This document shows, one piece after another, positions 1-9,299 of a stretch of DNA of 64,000 nt. A program made the translations under genes and the position numbers. Below the pieces are notes generated by a model that worked only from the letters and a program-made list of their open reading frames with translations, searched no databases and was not told the origin of the DNA. This stretch comes from Oscillospiraceae bacterium (GTDB taxonomy: Bacteria; Bacillota; Clostridia; Oscillospirales; Ruminococcaceae): positions 124,001 to 188,000 of the forward strand of contig WQXO01000002.1 of assembly GCA_009784825.1 (NCBI GenBank), in the 5' to 3' direction. Every line of letters starts with the position of its first letter. Position 1 is the first letter of the stretch.

Positions 1-3000
1 ATTTGCGTGGTCACACATGAAACCCATGAAGCTTAAGAAACCGGGGACTACTGCTTCTGCACCCTCCTGTTCTACTAAATCAACCACGTAGTTATTGGCG
101 ACGGGATGGTATTTTACAAGAACCTCACCCACTATGCCTACTCTGGGTTTTTCGATTTCTAAAACAGGGAGATTGTTAAAATCCTCCACGATTGCTTTGA
201 CATTTTTCTTAAAACGACTGCGGTTAAGCGACTTGATTTGGGGTTTTAATAACTCGTTCCACTTTTCGTATAACGCATTGGCACTGCCTTTTTCAAGCTC
301 GTAGGGACGTACACGGTATAGGCAACGGCTTAATAAATCACCATATATTAACGCTACTGCCGCCCTCATTAAAATAATCGGGGTCAATGAGAAGCCGGGG
401 TTTTTCTCCATGCCTACGATGTTCAGTGAAATGAGAGGAATATGGCTGTAGCCCGCCTCTTTCATCGCTTTTTTCAACATTCCGATATAGTTGGTCGCAC
501 GGCATGCCCCACCTGTTTGGGTAATCATTACCGACAGGTTGTCCATATCGTATTCACCGCTTTGAAGTGCGTGCATGAGCTGTCCTATTGTGATAATCGC
601 AGGGTAGCAGGCATCGTTATTAACGTATTTCAAGCCCTCTTCTACTACTTCCTTCGATTCGTCACGCAGGATAACCATGTTAATTCCCGAATGAATGAAC
701 GCCTGTTCAAGCAGTTCAAAGTGAATGGGGGACAGCTGCGGTGCTATAACTGTGTGCTGCTTCCGCATTGCCTTAGTGTACAACGGGTGACGCTTGAACG
801 CCTCAATCTCGCCCTCAGCCTTGTAGTTCTTTCTGCGGCGTTCCTCGACTACCGAGATTAGTGAACGTAAGCGAATTCTCGCCGCACCAAGGTTATTCAC
901 CTCATCAATTTTCAAAAGCGTGTAGAGCCTTCCGCAGGCACGCAGCATTTCCTCGACTTGGTCGGTGGTTACTGCGTCAATCCCGCACCCGAACGAGTTA
1001 AGCTGGACTAATTCTAAACAGGGTTTCTCGGTAACTAATGTTGCCGAAGCGTAAAGACGAGTATGGTACATCCATTGGTCAACGCTCCTAATCGGGCGGA
1101 GAACCTTTGTCATATGCGACACACTGTCCTCGGTGAATACCGCAAAACCGTACCCGCTGACCATTTCGGGAATACCGTGGTTGATTTCCGGGTCAACATG
1201 GTAGGGTCGTCCCGCTAAGACTATTCCCTGTCCGCCGGTTTCCTCTAACATTTTGAGTGTTTCGTCGCCTTTTTTACGAATGTCGTTTTTGAATTTAGCG
1301 TCCTCGGAATATGCCAATGCCAATGCTCGTCCGATTTCCTCGCCGGTTATCCCGAGAGGGAGGAACTCTTCCACTAAGCGTTCTGCCATTCGTTCATGGT
1401 GGTATATGGGTAGGAACGGGTTCATAAGTTCTACCGAATGCTCCCGTAGCTCTGGAACGGAATTCTTGATAACCTCACTGTAGGTCGCAACTACGGGGCA
1501 GTTATAGTGGTTATCGCCGCCGTGACCCTCGTCCATTTCATAAGTCAGGCAGGGAAAGAAAATGAACTTCACGCCGTCATCAATCAGTGACATTATGTGT
1601 CCGTGTGCTAACTTTGCGGGGTAACATACCGATTCGCTGGGCATGGTTTCTATACCTCTGTCGTATAATTCACGGGAAGATTTCGGGGAGAGCTTCACGC
1701 TGTAGCCCAATTCAGTGAAGAAAGTGAACCAGAACGGGTAGTTCTCGTAAAAGCCTAATACACGGGGAATTCCTATAACCCCACGCTCGGCATCTTCTTC
1801 CTTAAGCGGTTCATAGTCAAACAGGCGATTGTACTTATACTGATATAAGTTAGGCAATCCGGATTCCGAATTTTCAGAGCCTACGCCGATTTCACACCTG
1901 TTGTTGGTTATAAATTTGTTTCCGTCGTTAAATTTGCTGATAGTTAATAAACAATAATTCTGACATTTATTACACCGTGCTGTGGACTTCTTAATCGAAA
2001 AATTATCGAGTTTTTCGGGTTTTGCAATGGTTGAGCCTTTGCCGTCGTCACGCTCTAATGCGATTAATGCACCACCATATGCACCCATTAATCCGGCTTT
2101 GTCCGGTCGGATTACATCACGTCCGCAGGTTAATTCAAACGCACGCAGTACCGATTGGTTTAAGAATGTTCCGCCTTGGACGATGATTTTTTTACCCATT
2201 GCCTCCGGTTCACGGATTTTGATTACTTTAAATAATGCGTTCTTAACTACGGAATAGCTCAGTCCTGCTGAAATATCGGCGACACTCGCACCCTCTTTCT
2301 GGGCTTGTTTAACCCTACTGTTCATAAAAACAGTACAGCGTGAACCTAAGTCCACAGGGTTGTCCGCCGTTAAGCCGATTTCCGAGAATTCTGCGGCGGT
2401 CATGTCTAAAGCATTTGCGAAGTTTTCGATAAACGAGCCGCAACCGGACGAACATGCCTCGTTCAATAAAATTGACTCGATTTCACCGTTATGAACACGC
2501 ATACACTTCATGTCCTGCCCACCGATGTCAAGAATAAACTCAACCCCGGGGAGCAGCTTTTCTGCCGCTTTATAGTGTGCCATTGTTTCGATTTCACCGA
2601 AGTCGATTCCTAAGGCACTAATTACCAAATGCTCGCCGTAGCCCGTAGCTGTCGCTTTACTTATGTAACTGTTATCGGGGAGCTTTGAGTAGATGTCTTT
2701 TAGAATACCTATAACCGATTTAAGCGGGTCGCCCATGTTATTGTTATAGTGGGTGTACAGAATTTCCGATTTATCGTTAATTAATACCGCTTTTGTGGTG
2801 GTAGAACCCATGTCCACTCCGAGGTATGCCGCTCCCTTGTGTTTTGAAATGTCAGCTTCCGGAATGGCGTTGCTTTTGTGCCTGTTGAGAAACTCTTGTT
2901 TTTCCTCATCGTTATTAAACAGGGGTTGCAGGCGTTCCACCTCACGCACCTCAACCGAGGATAGTCCATCGATTTTTTCACGCAAGTCCGACAGTGTGAC

Positions 3001-3774
3001 TTCTCCGCTGTTATCAGACAGAGCCGCACCCATTGCTACGAACAGGTTAGCGTTTTCGGGGAAGATGATGTTTTCGGGTTTTAAGTCAAGCGTTTCGATG
3101 AAGCGTTTACGCAGTTCTGATAAATAATGCAAGGGCCCGCCTAAGAATGCCACATTCCCTCTAATTGGTTTTCCGCATGCCAAGCCGCTGATTGTCTGGT
3201 TCACCACTGATTGGTAAATAGAAACAGCTATGTCGGCTTTGCTTGCACCGTCATTCAGAAGCGGCTGAATATCACTTTTAGCGAATACGCCGCAACGTGA
3301 GGCAATGGGGTAAATAGTCTTGTAATTCTTTGCTTTTTCGTTGAGTCCCTGAATGTCGGTATTCAGCAATGCCGCCATCTGGTCGATGAACGCACCGGTT
3401 CCGCCCGCACAAGTACCGTTCATGCGTTGCTCCAACCCACCCGCAAAGTAGGTGATTTTAGCGTCCTCACCGCCTAATTCTATGGCGACGTCAGTTTGAG
3501 GGATTAAGGCTTGGACTGCCCACGCTCCCGCCGTAACCTCCTGCACGAAAGGAATGTCTAACCATTTTGCGGCGTTAATCCCGCCCGAGCCGGTTACTGC
3601 GATGTTCGCCTTATCCTCTTTCAAGGAATCGACTGCCTCACTCAATAACTCAGCCAAGGTTTTCTTTATATCGGAATAGTGCCTTTGATACTTTTGATAG
3701 GTGATTTTGTTATTCTCATCTAACACAGCGATTTTTACCGTGGTTGAACCCACGTCAAGTCCGATGTTTTTCAT
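1..3774 (-). CDS. Acyl-CoA dehydratase activase, two-ASKHA-domain type, 3' end outside window
   Basis: Large open minus-strand frame of 1258 codons that runs off the left edge. It starts at ATG 3774 after an AGAAAGGA Shine-Dalgarno. Residues 1-260 form a first BcrAD/BadFG ATPase domain with DVGSTTVK, GGEDAK, GTCAGGTG and ASRCGVF. A second copy follows from about residue 320 with DMGSTTTK, GGQDMK, ACSSGCGSF and GSRCTVF. The Cys residues match those that hold the bridging [4Fe-4S] cluster in HgdC-type activators. The C-terminal half carries conserved Cys-containing DUF2229-like segments (SESVCYPAK, NNDACYPA, TGGACR). Family members of about 1400 residues use ATP to drive electron transfer to 2-hydroxyacyl-CoA dehydratases; many clostridial copies have no known partner. 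No HgdAB-like dehydratase lies nearby, so the substrate is unknown. Family call is firm; physiological role is inferred. Confidence 0.9.
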   Translation of the reverse strand, partial: MKNIGLDVGSTTVKIAVLDENNKITYQKYQRHYSDIKKTLAELLSEAVDSLKEDKANIAVTGSGGINAAKWLDIPFVQEVTAGAWAVQALIPQTDVAIELGGEDAKITYFAGGLEQRMNGTCAGGTGAFIDQMAALLNTDIQGLNEKAKNYKTIYPIASRCGVFAKSDIQPLLNDGASKADIAVSIYQSVVNQTISGLACGKPIRGNVAFLGGPLHYLSELRKRFIETLDLKPENIIFPENANLFVAMGAALSDNSGEVTLSDLREKIDGLSSVEVREVERLQPLFNNDEEKQEFLNRHKSNAIPEADISKHKGAAYLGVDMGSTTTKAVLINDKSEILYTHYNNNMGDPLKSVIGILKDIYSKLPDNSYISKATATGYGEHLVISALGIDFGEIETMAHYKAAEKLLPGVEFILDIGGQDMKCMRVHNGEIESILLNEACSSGCGSFIENFANALDMTAAEFSEIGLTADNPVDLGSRCTVFMNSRVKQAQKEGASVADISAGLSYSVVKNALFKVIKIREPEAMGKKIIVQGGTFLNQSVLRAFELTCGRDVIRPDKAGLMGAYGGALIALERDDGKGSTIAKPEKLDNFSIKKSTARCNKCQNYCLLTISKFNDGNKFITNNRCEIGVGSENSESGLPNLYQYKYNRLFDYEPLKEEDAERGVIGIPRVLGFYENYPFWFTFFTELGYSVKLSPKSSRELYDRGIETMPSESVCYPAKLAHGHIMSLIDDGVKFIFFPCLTYEMDEGHGGDNHYNCPVVATYSEVIKNSVPELREHSVELMNPFLPIYHHERMAERLVEEFLPLGITGEEIGRALALAYSEDAKFKNDIRKKGDETLKMLEETGGQGIVLAGRPYHVDPEINHGIPEMVSGYGFAVFTEDSVSHMTKVLRPIRSVDQWMYHTRLYASATLVTEKPCLELVQLNSFGCGIDAVTTDQVEEMLRACGRLYTLLKIDEVNNLGAARIRLRSLISVVEERRRKNYKAEGEIEAFKRHPLYTKAMRKQHTVIAPQLSPIHFELLEQAFIHSGINMVILRDESKEVVEEGLKYVNNDACYPAIITIGQLMHALQSGEYDMDNLSVMITQTGGACRATNYIGMLKKAMKEAGYSHIPLISLNIVGMEKNPGFSLTPIILMRAAVALIYGDLLSRCLYRVRPYELEKGSANALYEKWNELLKPQIKSLNRSRFKKNVKAIVEDFNNLPVLEIEKPRVGIVGEVLVKYHPVANNYVVDLVEQEGAEAVVPGFLSFMGFMCDHAN

Positions 3775-3821
3775 AATAAATCCTTTCTTTTCGGGACGCC
3801 CGGATGTGCGTCCCCAACATC

Positions 3822-4691
3822 CTATGCGGCTGATTTATATACCGCATTTTCAAATGGTTCAAAAACCATCCGACAATCGTCGGAAATATATTGATAGGTC
3901 ATTTTCATTATGTATTCAACCTTTTGATAAAGCGGTTCGTTGTTAGTGTTACCTAACCTTGCTTCCATGTCGTGCGGTTGATACACGAGATATTCAAATA
4001 TGGTGGCAATATCCTCATAAAAATTGCTCATACCGTATGAATATGCAAAGGTTGTGCTGTGTTTGTGCCTGTCCCATAATGAGTGATAGCTGTTACCTAC
4101 ATAATTCATGCCCCTGTTTATGGAGTTCATATCGTTTTCTAACCGGATATATCCGATTTTCGTTTCTTGTATTATAAATGTAATTGCGTGGGCGATTTCG
4201 TGTGCAAGAGTTTGTGCGGTTATTCCGTTTAGGTATGCCATTCTGTTATAGTGCAGGGTTATGACCAAGTCTTCCTTCCACTCCATTGTTCCCGCATATA
4301 TGTCAGAGGGCTGGTCTAATATTATGATAAAGTACATCAGCCTTTTCTCGTACATGGCTGTCATGCTTTTGATAAAGTCCGGTGAGAATACGCCTAAGCC
4401 TAACTCAATTTCATCCATCATCCGCTCACCGCCTGTCCCCGATAAATACCCGAACGCATCACGCAGTCTTATGTCATAAACCTCTCTTACATCCTCGATA
4501 AACGCTTCGGGCGATGATTTATCTAACTTGATATAACCGTCAAAATAATCGTTATTATTCGAGAAGTAATAATCATAGTTCCCGTATAACACGTCACGGA
4601 CAAAGTCAACAGTTACATGGACGGAAAGCCCAATGAGAACTAAAGCAATACCTATCGCTATTTTTAACTGCTTTTTATTAGATTCGGTCAT
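3822..4691 (-). CDS. Membrane-anchored zincin-like protein (HEIAH)
   Basis: 289 residues. A single hydrophobic segment at about residues 9-31 suggests an N-terminal anchor with the remainder outside the cell. The centre holds HEIAH (His164, Glu165, His168), the HExxH zinc signature, inside TLAHEIAHAITF. About 45-55 residues later FYEDIATIFEYL could give the third, glutamate ligand as in gluzincins. I do not recognise a named family; peptidases of the lethal-factor-like superfamily have similar spacing. It ends 47 bases before the CoA activase, so the two may be co-transcribed. A strong promoter with a 12-base palindrome lies just upstream (4714-4742). Peptidase activity is inferred from the motif only; a non-catalytic zinc protein is possible. 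Confidence 0.6.
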   Translation of the reverse strand: MTESNKKQLKIAIGIALVLIGLSVHVTVDFVRDVLYGNYDYYFSNNNDYFDGYIKLDKSSPEAFIEDVREVYDIRLRDAFGYLSGTGGERMMDEIELGLGVFSPDFIKSMTAMYEKRLMYFIIILDQPSDIYAGTMEWKEDLVITLHYNRMAYLNGITAQTLAHEIAHAITFIIQETKIGYIRLENDMNSINRGMNYVGNSYHSLWDRHKHSTTFAYSYGMSNFYEDIATIFEYLVYQPHDMEARLGNTNNEPLYQKVEYIMKMTYQYISDDCRMVFEPFENAVYKSAA

Positions 4692-4713
4692 ATTTGGTGC
4701 TCCATAGATTTAG

Positions 4714-4742
4714 ATTATACAACATGTTGTGCAACTTTGCAA
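4714..4742 (-). promoter_or_regulatory. SigA-type promoter with internal palindrome, for the zincin gene
   Basis: On the minus strand, TTGCAA (4737-4742) and TATAAT (4714-4719) are separated by 17 bases. The spacer and the edge of the -10 contain the perfect palindrome ACAACATGTTGT (4719-4730), a good candidate operator. The zincin-like gene starts 23 bases downstream of the -10. Confidence 0.6.
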
Positions 4743-4753
4743 GACATAATTTT

Positions 4754-6709
4754 TTACATTTTTGTTAAAAAGTCGTTTAATATGAAACTTATGACATCTT
4801 TCATGCTTTCACAATTCTTTAATGCCGCTTTCAATGAACGGACATAACCCAACTTATCGCCGTCCTCAAGTGAATTATGACCCACTGCCAAATAATACCC
4901 GAATCTGTGAAGCGGCGGCAATACACTTATATCATCATCGTTGAATATGTCAGTGTTATATATATTCGTAACATATACCGCTGTTAACTGTGTGAACCGA
5001 ATATATAGTTCTGTTTTTTCCGTTTTTTGTAAATTTTCGGATAATAATACTGCTTTTTCTAATGCTGTGACAGCAAAGTATAATTCTTTTATTGTTCCTG
5101 TGAACGCTTCGGGAACACAGTACCCGAGCATTAGTTTTGTGTAGTCCTCGTGTTTTTCGGAAATTATTGACAGTGCTTGTTCAATTTTTTCTTGATTAAT
5201 TTTTTTAATATATTGTGAAAGATTGGCGTTGTGTTTTGCGGCTAAGTATACCGCTTCGGAATAACCTCGTGTTTTATCCGTAGTATCAAGGAATTCCTGC
5301 AACCCGTCTGCATTGTCCTGTGCGGACAGCTTCATTAGAGTGAAGAAACCGTTTTCTGAGGCATGAGAGGCGTTTTTCGCAAAATCCTCCCTATTCGGGG
5401 AATCGTAATACAGCTTTTCTAATGCGGTGTCCATTAACCCGATTTTGTCCGGGTCATTTGTTTGAATAATCGCCGAATAGTATTGAGCCAATCTGTCAAA
5501 GTCAGCGTGAATGCTCGTTATGTCCGTTACAGCGAATATCGCCTCACGGAATTGTGCGGCGGGCAGGGCTTCGACAAAAGCAGTTTCTTTAAGGTTATAC
5601 GCTTTTTCTAAATAATCATAGGCTTCGCTGAACTGCTTTTCCTTAGCATGGCTGACGGCGGCAAGTCCTGTTATATATTGCAGGACGTTCTCCTCAACGT
5701 AATGCACGACACCGTAAATCATGGTGGATTTATCAAGCTCGTCTGCGTGGAATTTTTTATAGTATTCCCTGTATTTATCGACTGCTTCGATACATTCGTT
5801 ATACTTTTTCAACTTAAATAACGCCATTGACTTAAACGCATAAGCGTCGATTAAATGAGCTTCATCAGCTTTTGCGATTTTGATATACTCATCAGCATAT
5901 GAAACAGTTTTCTTAAAATTGCTGTCGGCATAATGGTTTATTGCACCGAGGTATGGTTTGACGTAAGCGAAAGGAGTGCCTGCGGTTTTGGACAGCTCAA
6001 TCGCTTTAGTTATATACTGCTCGGCTTCGGGGTTGGGTGAAAGACAGTCGCTGATTTGGCACAGTACACGAATGTTATCGGGGGCTTCCTCAAGCTCCTG
6101 AAACAATAAGTCGAGGTTTCTTTTCTTTTTCGATTGCTCTTGTTCACGGGTTTCATACACATAACCGTAGTGATGTGCGAAGGTTTTTAGGTAATACGAC
6201 GGCAGGAATACATTATCGAAGCCCTCATGGATTTTCCCCTTGAAGCATAATTCGGGAGTTCGCCTTGCTATTCTTTGGACTAATAAATCTGAGTGTGTGC
6301 TGTCGCCCGGTTTTGAATAATTGCGTGTTACGTAATAAGCGGAATTATATAAACTGCTGATACCCTTATTGTTGAAGAAGTTCACTGCCTCGCTTACGTC
6401 TTCATCAAAAATATCGTCAGCATCGAGGAACATGAACCATTCGCCCGTGCATTTCTCTAAACCGAAATTGCGTGCGGCAGAAAAGTCATTAACCCATTCA
6501 AAATCGAATACTTTATCGGTGAATTTCTTAGCAATTTCAACAGTTTTGTCGGTTGAGCCTGTATCAACGATAATTAATTCCGAGGGAACTGCGTTAAGCA
6601 GGGGTGTTATCGCTGAAAGGCATTTCCCCAAATACTTCTCCTCGTTTTTAACTATCATTGAGATTGAAAGAACGATTTCCTTTTTAACTTCGGCAATTCT
6701 CGCTTTCAT
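4754..6709 (-). CDS. Family 2 glycosyltransferase with C-terminal helical (TPR-like) repeats
   Basis: 651 residues. It starts at ATG 6709 after GGAGGAAGTTT. Residues 13-110 are a GT-A fold glycosyltransferase 2 domain: ISMIVKNEE, then IIVDTGSTDKT, then FMFLDADD, the DxD-type metal/nucleotide-sugar site. The remaining ~450 residues are helix-rich with TPR-like periodicity (for example AYDYLEKAYNL and AYAFKSMALFKLKKYNECIEA split over two helices). This GT2-plus-TPR layout is common in Firmicutes (SunS-like proteins) and is thought to modify proteins or peptides, but donor and acceptor cannot be told from sequence. The upstream DUF4358-like lipoprotein gene ends 28 bases away, so they are probably one transcript together with the flavodoxin-fold gene. 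Confidence 0.85.
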   Translation of the reverse strand: MKARIAEVKKEIVLSISMIVKNEEKYLGKCLSAITPLLNAVPSELIIVDTGSTDKTVEIAKKFTDKVFDFEWVNDFSAARNFGLEKCTGEWFMFLDADDIFDEDVSEAVNFFNNKGISSLYNSAYYVTRNYSKPGDSTHSDLLVQRIARRTPELCFKGKIHEGFDNVFLPSYYLKTFAHHYGYVYETREQEQSKKKRNLDLLFQELEEAPDNIRVLCQISDCLSPNPEAEQYITKAIELSKTAGTPFAYVKPYLGAINHYADSNFKKTVSYADEYIKIAKADEAHLIDAYAFKSMALFKLKKYNECIEAVDKYREYYKKFHADELDKSTMIYGVVHYVEENVLQYITGLAAVSHAKEKQFSEAYDYLEKAYNLKETAFVEALPAAQFREAIFAVTDITSIHADFDRLAQYYSAIIQTNDPDKIGLMDTALEKLYYDSPNREDFAKNASHASENGFFTLMKLSAQDNADGLQEFLDTTDKTRGYSEAVYLAAKHNANLSQYIKKINQEKIEQALSIISEKHEDYTKLMLGYCVPEAFTGTIKELYFAVTALEKAVLLSENLQKTEKTELYIRFTQLTAVYVTNIYNTDIFNDDDISVLPPLHRFGYYLAVGHNSLEDGDKLGYVRSLKAALKNCESMKDVISFILNDFLTKM

Positions 6710-6737
6710 AAACTTCCTCCAAAAATATGGGAAAACC

Positions 6738-7262
6738 CTATATATGTTTTAACAATTCTGCTTCGGCGGCTAAGGCGTTCTCGTGGCAGATGAAATATAC
6801 GATACTCCCCTGCTTCCCTGCGACTGAGCTTGCTATGCTTTGCTGTTGTCCGGGGTATAAATCGATTTTACTCAGCAATGACTCCTGCCGCTCCTGAACG
6901 ACTTTGTAAACCTCATTAGTTTTCCCGTTTACCGCTTTTATCAGTATAACCTCATTAAAGAACACTGTAATTGCACTGACCTCGACAATGTATTCCTCAA
7001 CATTATCGTTATTCAGGATATTATCGGGGAGCAGTTCTTCACTCTGCTCCATCATATACGGGAATTCTACCGAGTTTATAATTATGTCATACAGTTCCTG
7101 CAAGTCGGGTTCGGCGATTGTCTCGGTAGCTTGAGATACCGTAGTAGTCGTTGATTGAGCTGTGGTGGTTGATTGAGTTGTGGTTTGTGATTGGTTTTCC
7201 CGAACGCCGCACGCCGTCACTAACATCATCGCTGTCAATAATAATAACAGCATTTTTTTCAT
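6738..7262 (-). CDS. DUF4358-like lipoprotein
   Basis: 174 residues. The N-terminus is a lipoprotein signal: Lys residues, an eight-to-ten residue Leu/Met-rich core, then the lipobox VTAC with Cys18 as the lipidated residue. A Thr/Ser/Gln-rich linker (about residues 24-48) follows, then a compact domain with ELYDIIINSVEFPYM and a C-terminal region resembling DUF4358 proteins of Clostridia. Function unknown; it should be anchored to the outer face of the membrane. Its ATG overlaps the stop of the upstream flavodoxin-fold gene by 4 bases (ATGA), indicating translational coupling. The DUF4358 assignment is from memory of the family pattern. Confidence 0.7.
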   Translation of the reverse strand: MKKMLLLLLTAMMLVTACGVRENQSQTTTQSTTTAQSTTTTVSQATETIAEPDLQELYDIIINSVEFPYMMEQSEELLPDNILNNDNVEEYIVEVSAITVFFNEVILIKAVNGKTNEVYKVVQERQESLLSKIDLYPGQQQSIASSVAGKQGSIVYFICHENALAAEAELLKHI

Positions 7263-7870
7263 ATAAAATTAGTCCTCACTTTCGTAACAGCCGGGGGTTC
7301 GGGCAGTCCGCTCGCCGCTTTTATTCTGAGCAGATATGCCATGTTTTTGCCAATAACCTCCATCATCTGCACGCCCTCACCGTCTAAAGCGGCTTGTTCG
7401 CCGTTTAAGCCGTGGATTCCGCTCCAGTAAATCGTTGGGGTTATCAGCATTTCTGCCAACTCGAAGTATTGGTTAATGGTTTGCAATGCCGCAGTACCCC
7501 CTGCCCTCCTCATTGCTACTACTCCTGCGGCGGGCTTGAAGCGGTATTTCCCTGTTCCCGAATAGAACGCACGGTCTAAAAAGGATTTTAATGTTCCGTT
7601 GATTCCGGCATAATATACCGGTGAGCCGATTACTATTCCGTCGGCTTCCTGCATTTTTTTGGCAATGTCGTTGAGCTCATCATCATTTATGACACATTCA
7701 CCGACACCATAACAGCCGCCGCACCCTTGGCAGCCTTGAATTTTCATGTTTCCTATGTGAATGGTTTCGACTTCTATGTTTTCCGCTGACAGGGCATTTG
7801 CGATTACGCTTAACGCATACGCTGTTGTGCCGCTTTCGTGCGGACTTCCGTTGATAAGTACAGTTTTCAT
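7259..7870 (-). CDS. Flavodoxin-fold NAD(P)H-dependent FMN reductase / iron-sulfur flavoprotein
   Basis: 203 residues. The start MKTVLINGSPHESGTT is the FMN-phosphate loop of the NADPH-dependent FMN reductase (flavodoxin-like) family. CQGCGGCYGVGEC at about residues 48-60 is the compact Cys motif of archaeal/clostridial iron-sulfur flavoproteins (Isf) that binds a [4Fe-4S] cluster. IGSPVYYAGINGTLKSFLDR is the second flavin-contact loop. Likely a cytoplasmic electron-transfer flavoprotein or quinone/FMN reductase; the partner is unknown. It has its own strong promoter (7904-7932), divergent from the rnf promoter 34 bases away, and the SD GGAGGAATATC before ATG 7870. Likely first gene of a three-gene unit with the lipoprotein and glycosyltransferase. 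Confidence 0.88.
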   Translation of the reverse strand: MKTVLINGSPHESGTTAYALSVIANALSAENIEVETIHIGNMKIQGCQGCGGCYGVGECVINDDELNDIAKKMQEADGIVIGSPVYYAGINGTLKSFLDRAFYSGTGKYRFKPAAGVVAMRRAGGTAALQTINQYFELAEMLITPTIYWSGIHGLNGEQAALDGEGVQMMEVIGKNMAYLLRIKAASGLPEPPAVTKVRTNFI

Positions 7871-7903
7871 GATATTCCTCCTTAATCAATGTAAGCAAAT
7901 TGC

Positions 7904-7932
7904 ATTATACCACACAATTATCGTTTAGTCAA
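7904..7932 (-). promoter_or_regulatory. Promoter of the flavodoxin-fold gene
   Basis: Minus strand: TTGACT (7927-7932), a 17-base spacer, then a perfect TATAAT (7904-7909). The gene start is 34 bases further on. Confidence 0.75.
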
Positions 7933-7965
7933 CATCAGTTATAATAAATAACATTATAAAAACTA

Positions 7966-7994
7966 TTGACTTATCCATTATTTTATTATATTAT
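7966..7994 (+). promoter_or_regulatory. Promoter of the rnf operon
   Basis: Plus strand: TTGACT (7966-7971), a 17-base spacer, then TATTAT (7989-7994). It lies 30 bases upstream of rnfC, whose SD AAGGAG is at 8010-8014. It is back-to-back with the flavodoxin-gene promoter, so a regulator between them could affect both. Confidence 0.75.
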
Positions 7995-8024
7995 TAATAT
8001 ATGTATGCTAAGGAGTAGTAAATC

Positions 8025-9299
8025 ATGGCTTTAAATGCAGTTAGGCTTCCCCACTTAAAAACCTCTGCCGAGAAGAAGACGATTAAGCTGTTTTTGCCGC
8101 AGAAGGTGATTATCAGCTTGTCGCAGAACATCGGTGCCCCCTGTGAACCCCTTGTCAAAAAAGGTGACACAGTATTAACGGGGCAAGTTATCGGTGACAG
8201 TAATGCTTTTGTGTCTGTACCCATTCATGCCTCTGTTTCGGGGACTGTGACCGACGAAACCGAGATTCTCAGTGCTTCCGGGAAATTAAGCAAGGCTATC
8301 GTTATTACCACGGACAGCCTGCAAACCATGCACAAAAGTGTAGCCCCTCCGAATGTTACTGACCGTGAGAGCTTTCTGAAAGCGGTTAGGGACAGCGGAA
8401 GTGTGGGGTTAGGCGGTGCGGGATTCCCCACCCACGTGAAGCTCTCTTATGACGCTAAGAAAACACCCGTTGATACCTTAATCATTAACGGTGCCGAGTG
8501 TGAGCCTTTTATCACCAGCGACTACCGTGAAATTATGGAAAACACGCAGAACATTTTAGACGGCATTAGCCTTGTTATGAAGTATCTCGATATTCCGAGA
8601 ACTGTTGTCGGGATTGAAAAAGACAAACCTAAAGCAATCGAAAAACTGCGTGAGCTGACCGCCTCTATTCCGGAAATCTCGATTTTACCGCTTCCCTTGA
8701 AGTATCCTCAAGGAGCGGAAAAAATTCTGATACATCAGACCACGGGTAAGCTAATAAAAGAGGGTGAATTGCCTTTAAACGCAGGGTGCATGGTTTTGAA
8801 CATTTCGACGGTTTCGTTTTTGTCGGAATATATTAAAACCGGTGTTCCTTTAATAAAACGCCGCCTTACCATTGACGGGGATATTGTAAACGAGCCTAAA
8901 AATGTATTTGTTCCGGTGGGGATTACGCTTTCGGAATTGTTGAAAATCGCCAATACCCGTGTCGCTCCCGACCGAATATTATTCGGGGGACCTATGATGG
9001 GTTCGTGCGTTTATGATATGAATACGCCGGTTACTAAGACTACCGGTGCATTATTGCTGTTCGGTAACTCGAAAATCCATAAAGAGAGTGCGTGTATTCG
9101 CTGCGGAAAATGCATTCATGTGTGTTCCATGAACCTGTCACCGATTGAGTTGAATATAGCGTTCGACAGAAACAACGTCGAGTTATTGAAAAAACTCCGT
9201 GTAAACCTATGCATGAACTGTGCGGCATGTTCCTACATCTGCCCGGCAAAACGTAATGTTTCCGAAAAAAACAACATGGCTAAAGGACTATTAAGATGA
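8025..9299 (+). CDS. rnfC: Rnf complex subunit C (ferredoxin:NAD+ oxidoreductase, NADH side)
   Basis: 424 residues. RnfC is the soluble subunit that binds FMN and NAD(H) and carries two [4Fe-4S] clusters. The GLGGAGFPTHVK stretch (about residues 127-138) is the glycine-rich nucleotide loop shared with NuoF, followed by INGAECEPFITSDYR. Near the C-terminus two ferredoxin motifs are complete: CIRCGKCIHVC and CMNCAACSYIC followed by P. The length is typical of the short clostridial RnfC without the extended C-terminal tail. It is first gene of the complete operon rnfCDGEAB and overlaps rnfD by 4 bases. The complex oxidises reduced ferredoxin, reduces NAD+ and pumps Na+ or H+ at the membrane. Confidence 0.97.
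   Translation: MALNAVRLPHLKTSAEKKTIKLFLPQKVIISLSQNIGAPCEPLVKKGDTVLTGQVIGDSNAFVSVPIHASVSGTVTDETEILSASGKLSKAIVITTDSLQTMHKSVAPPNVTDRESFLKAVRDSGSVGLGGAGFPTHVKLSYDAKKTPVDTLIINGAECEPFITSDYREIMENTQNILDGISLVMKYLDIPRTVVGIEKDKPKAIEKLRELTASIPEISILPLPLKYPQGAEKILIHQTTGKLIKEGELPLNAGCMVLNISTVSFLSEYIKTGVPLIKRRLTIDGDIVNEPKNVFVPVGITLSELLKIANTRVAPDRILFGGPMMGSCVYDMNTPVTKTTGALLLFGNSKIHKESACIRCGKCIHVCSMNLSPIELNIAFDRNNVELLKKLRVNLCMNCAACSYICPAKRNVSEKNNMAKGLLR

Noticed and set aside
442-3127. Several plus-strand open frames of 60-140 codons across 1-3800
   Set aside because: They lie opposite one long, motif-rich minus-strand gene (CoA activase) and have no SD, motifs or family resemblance.
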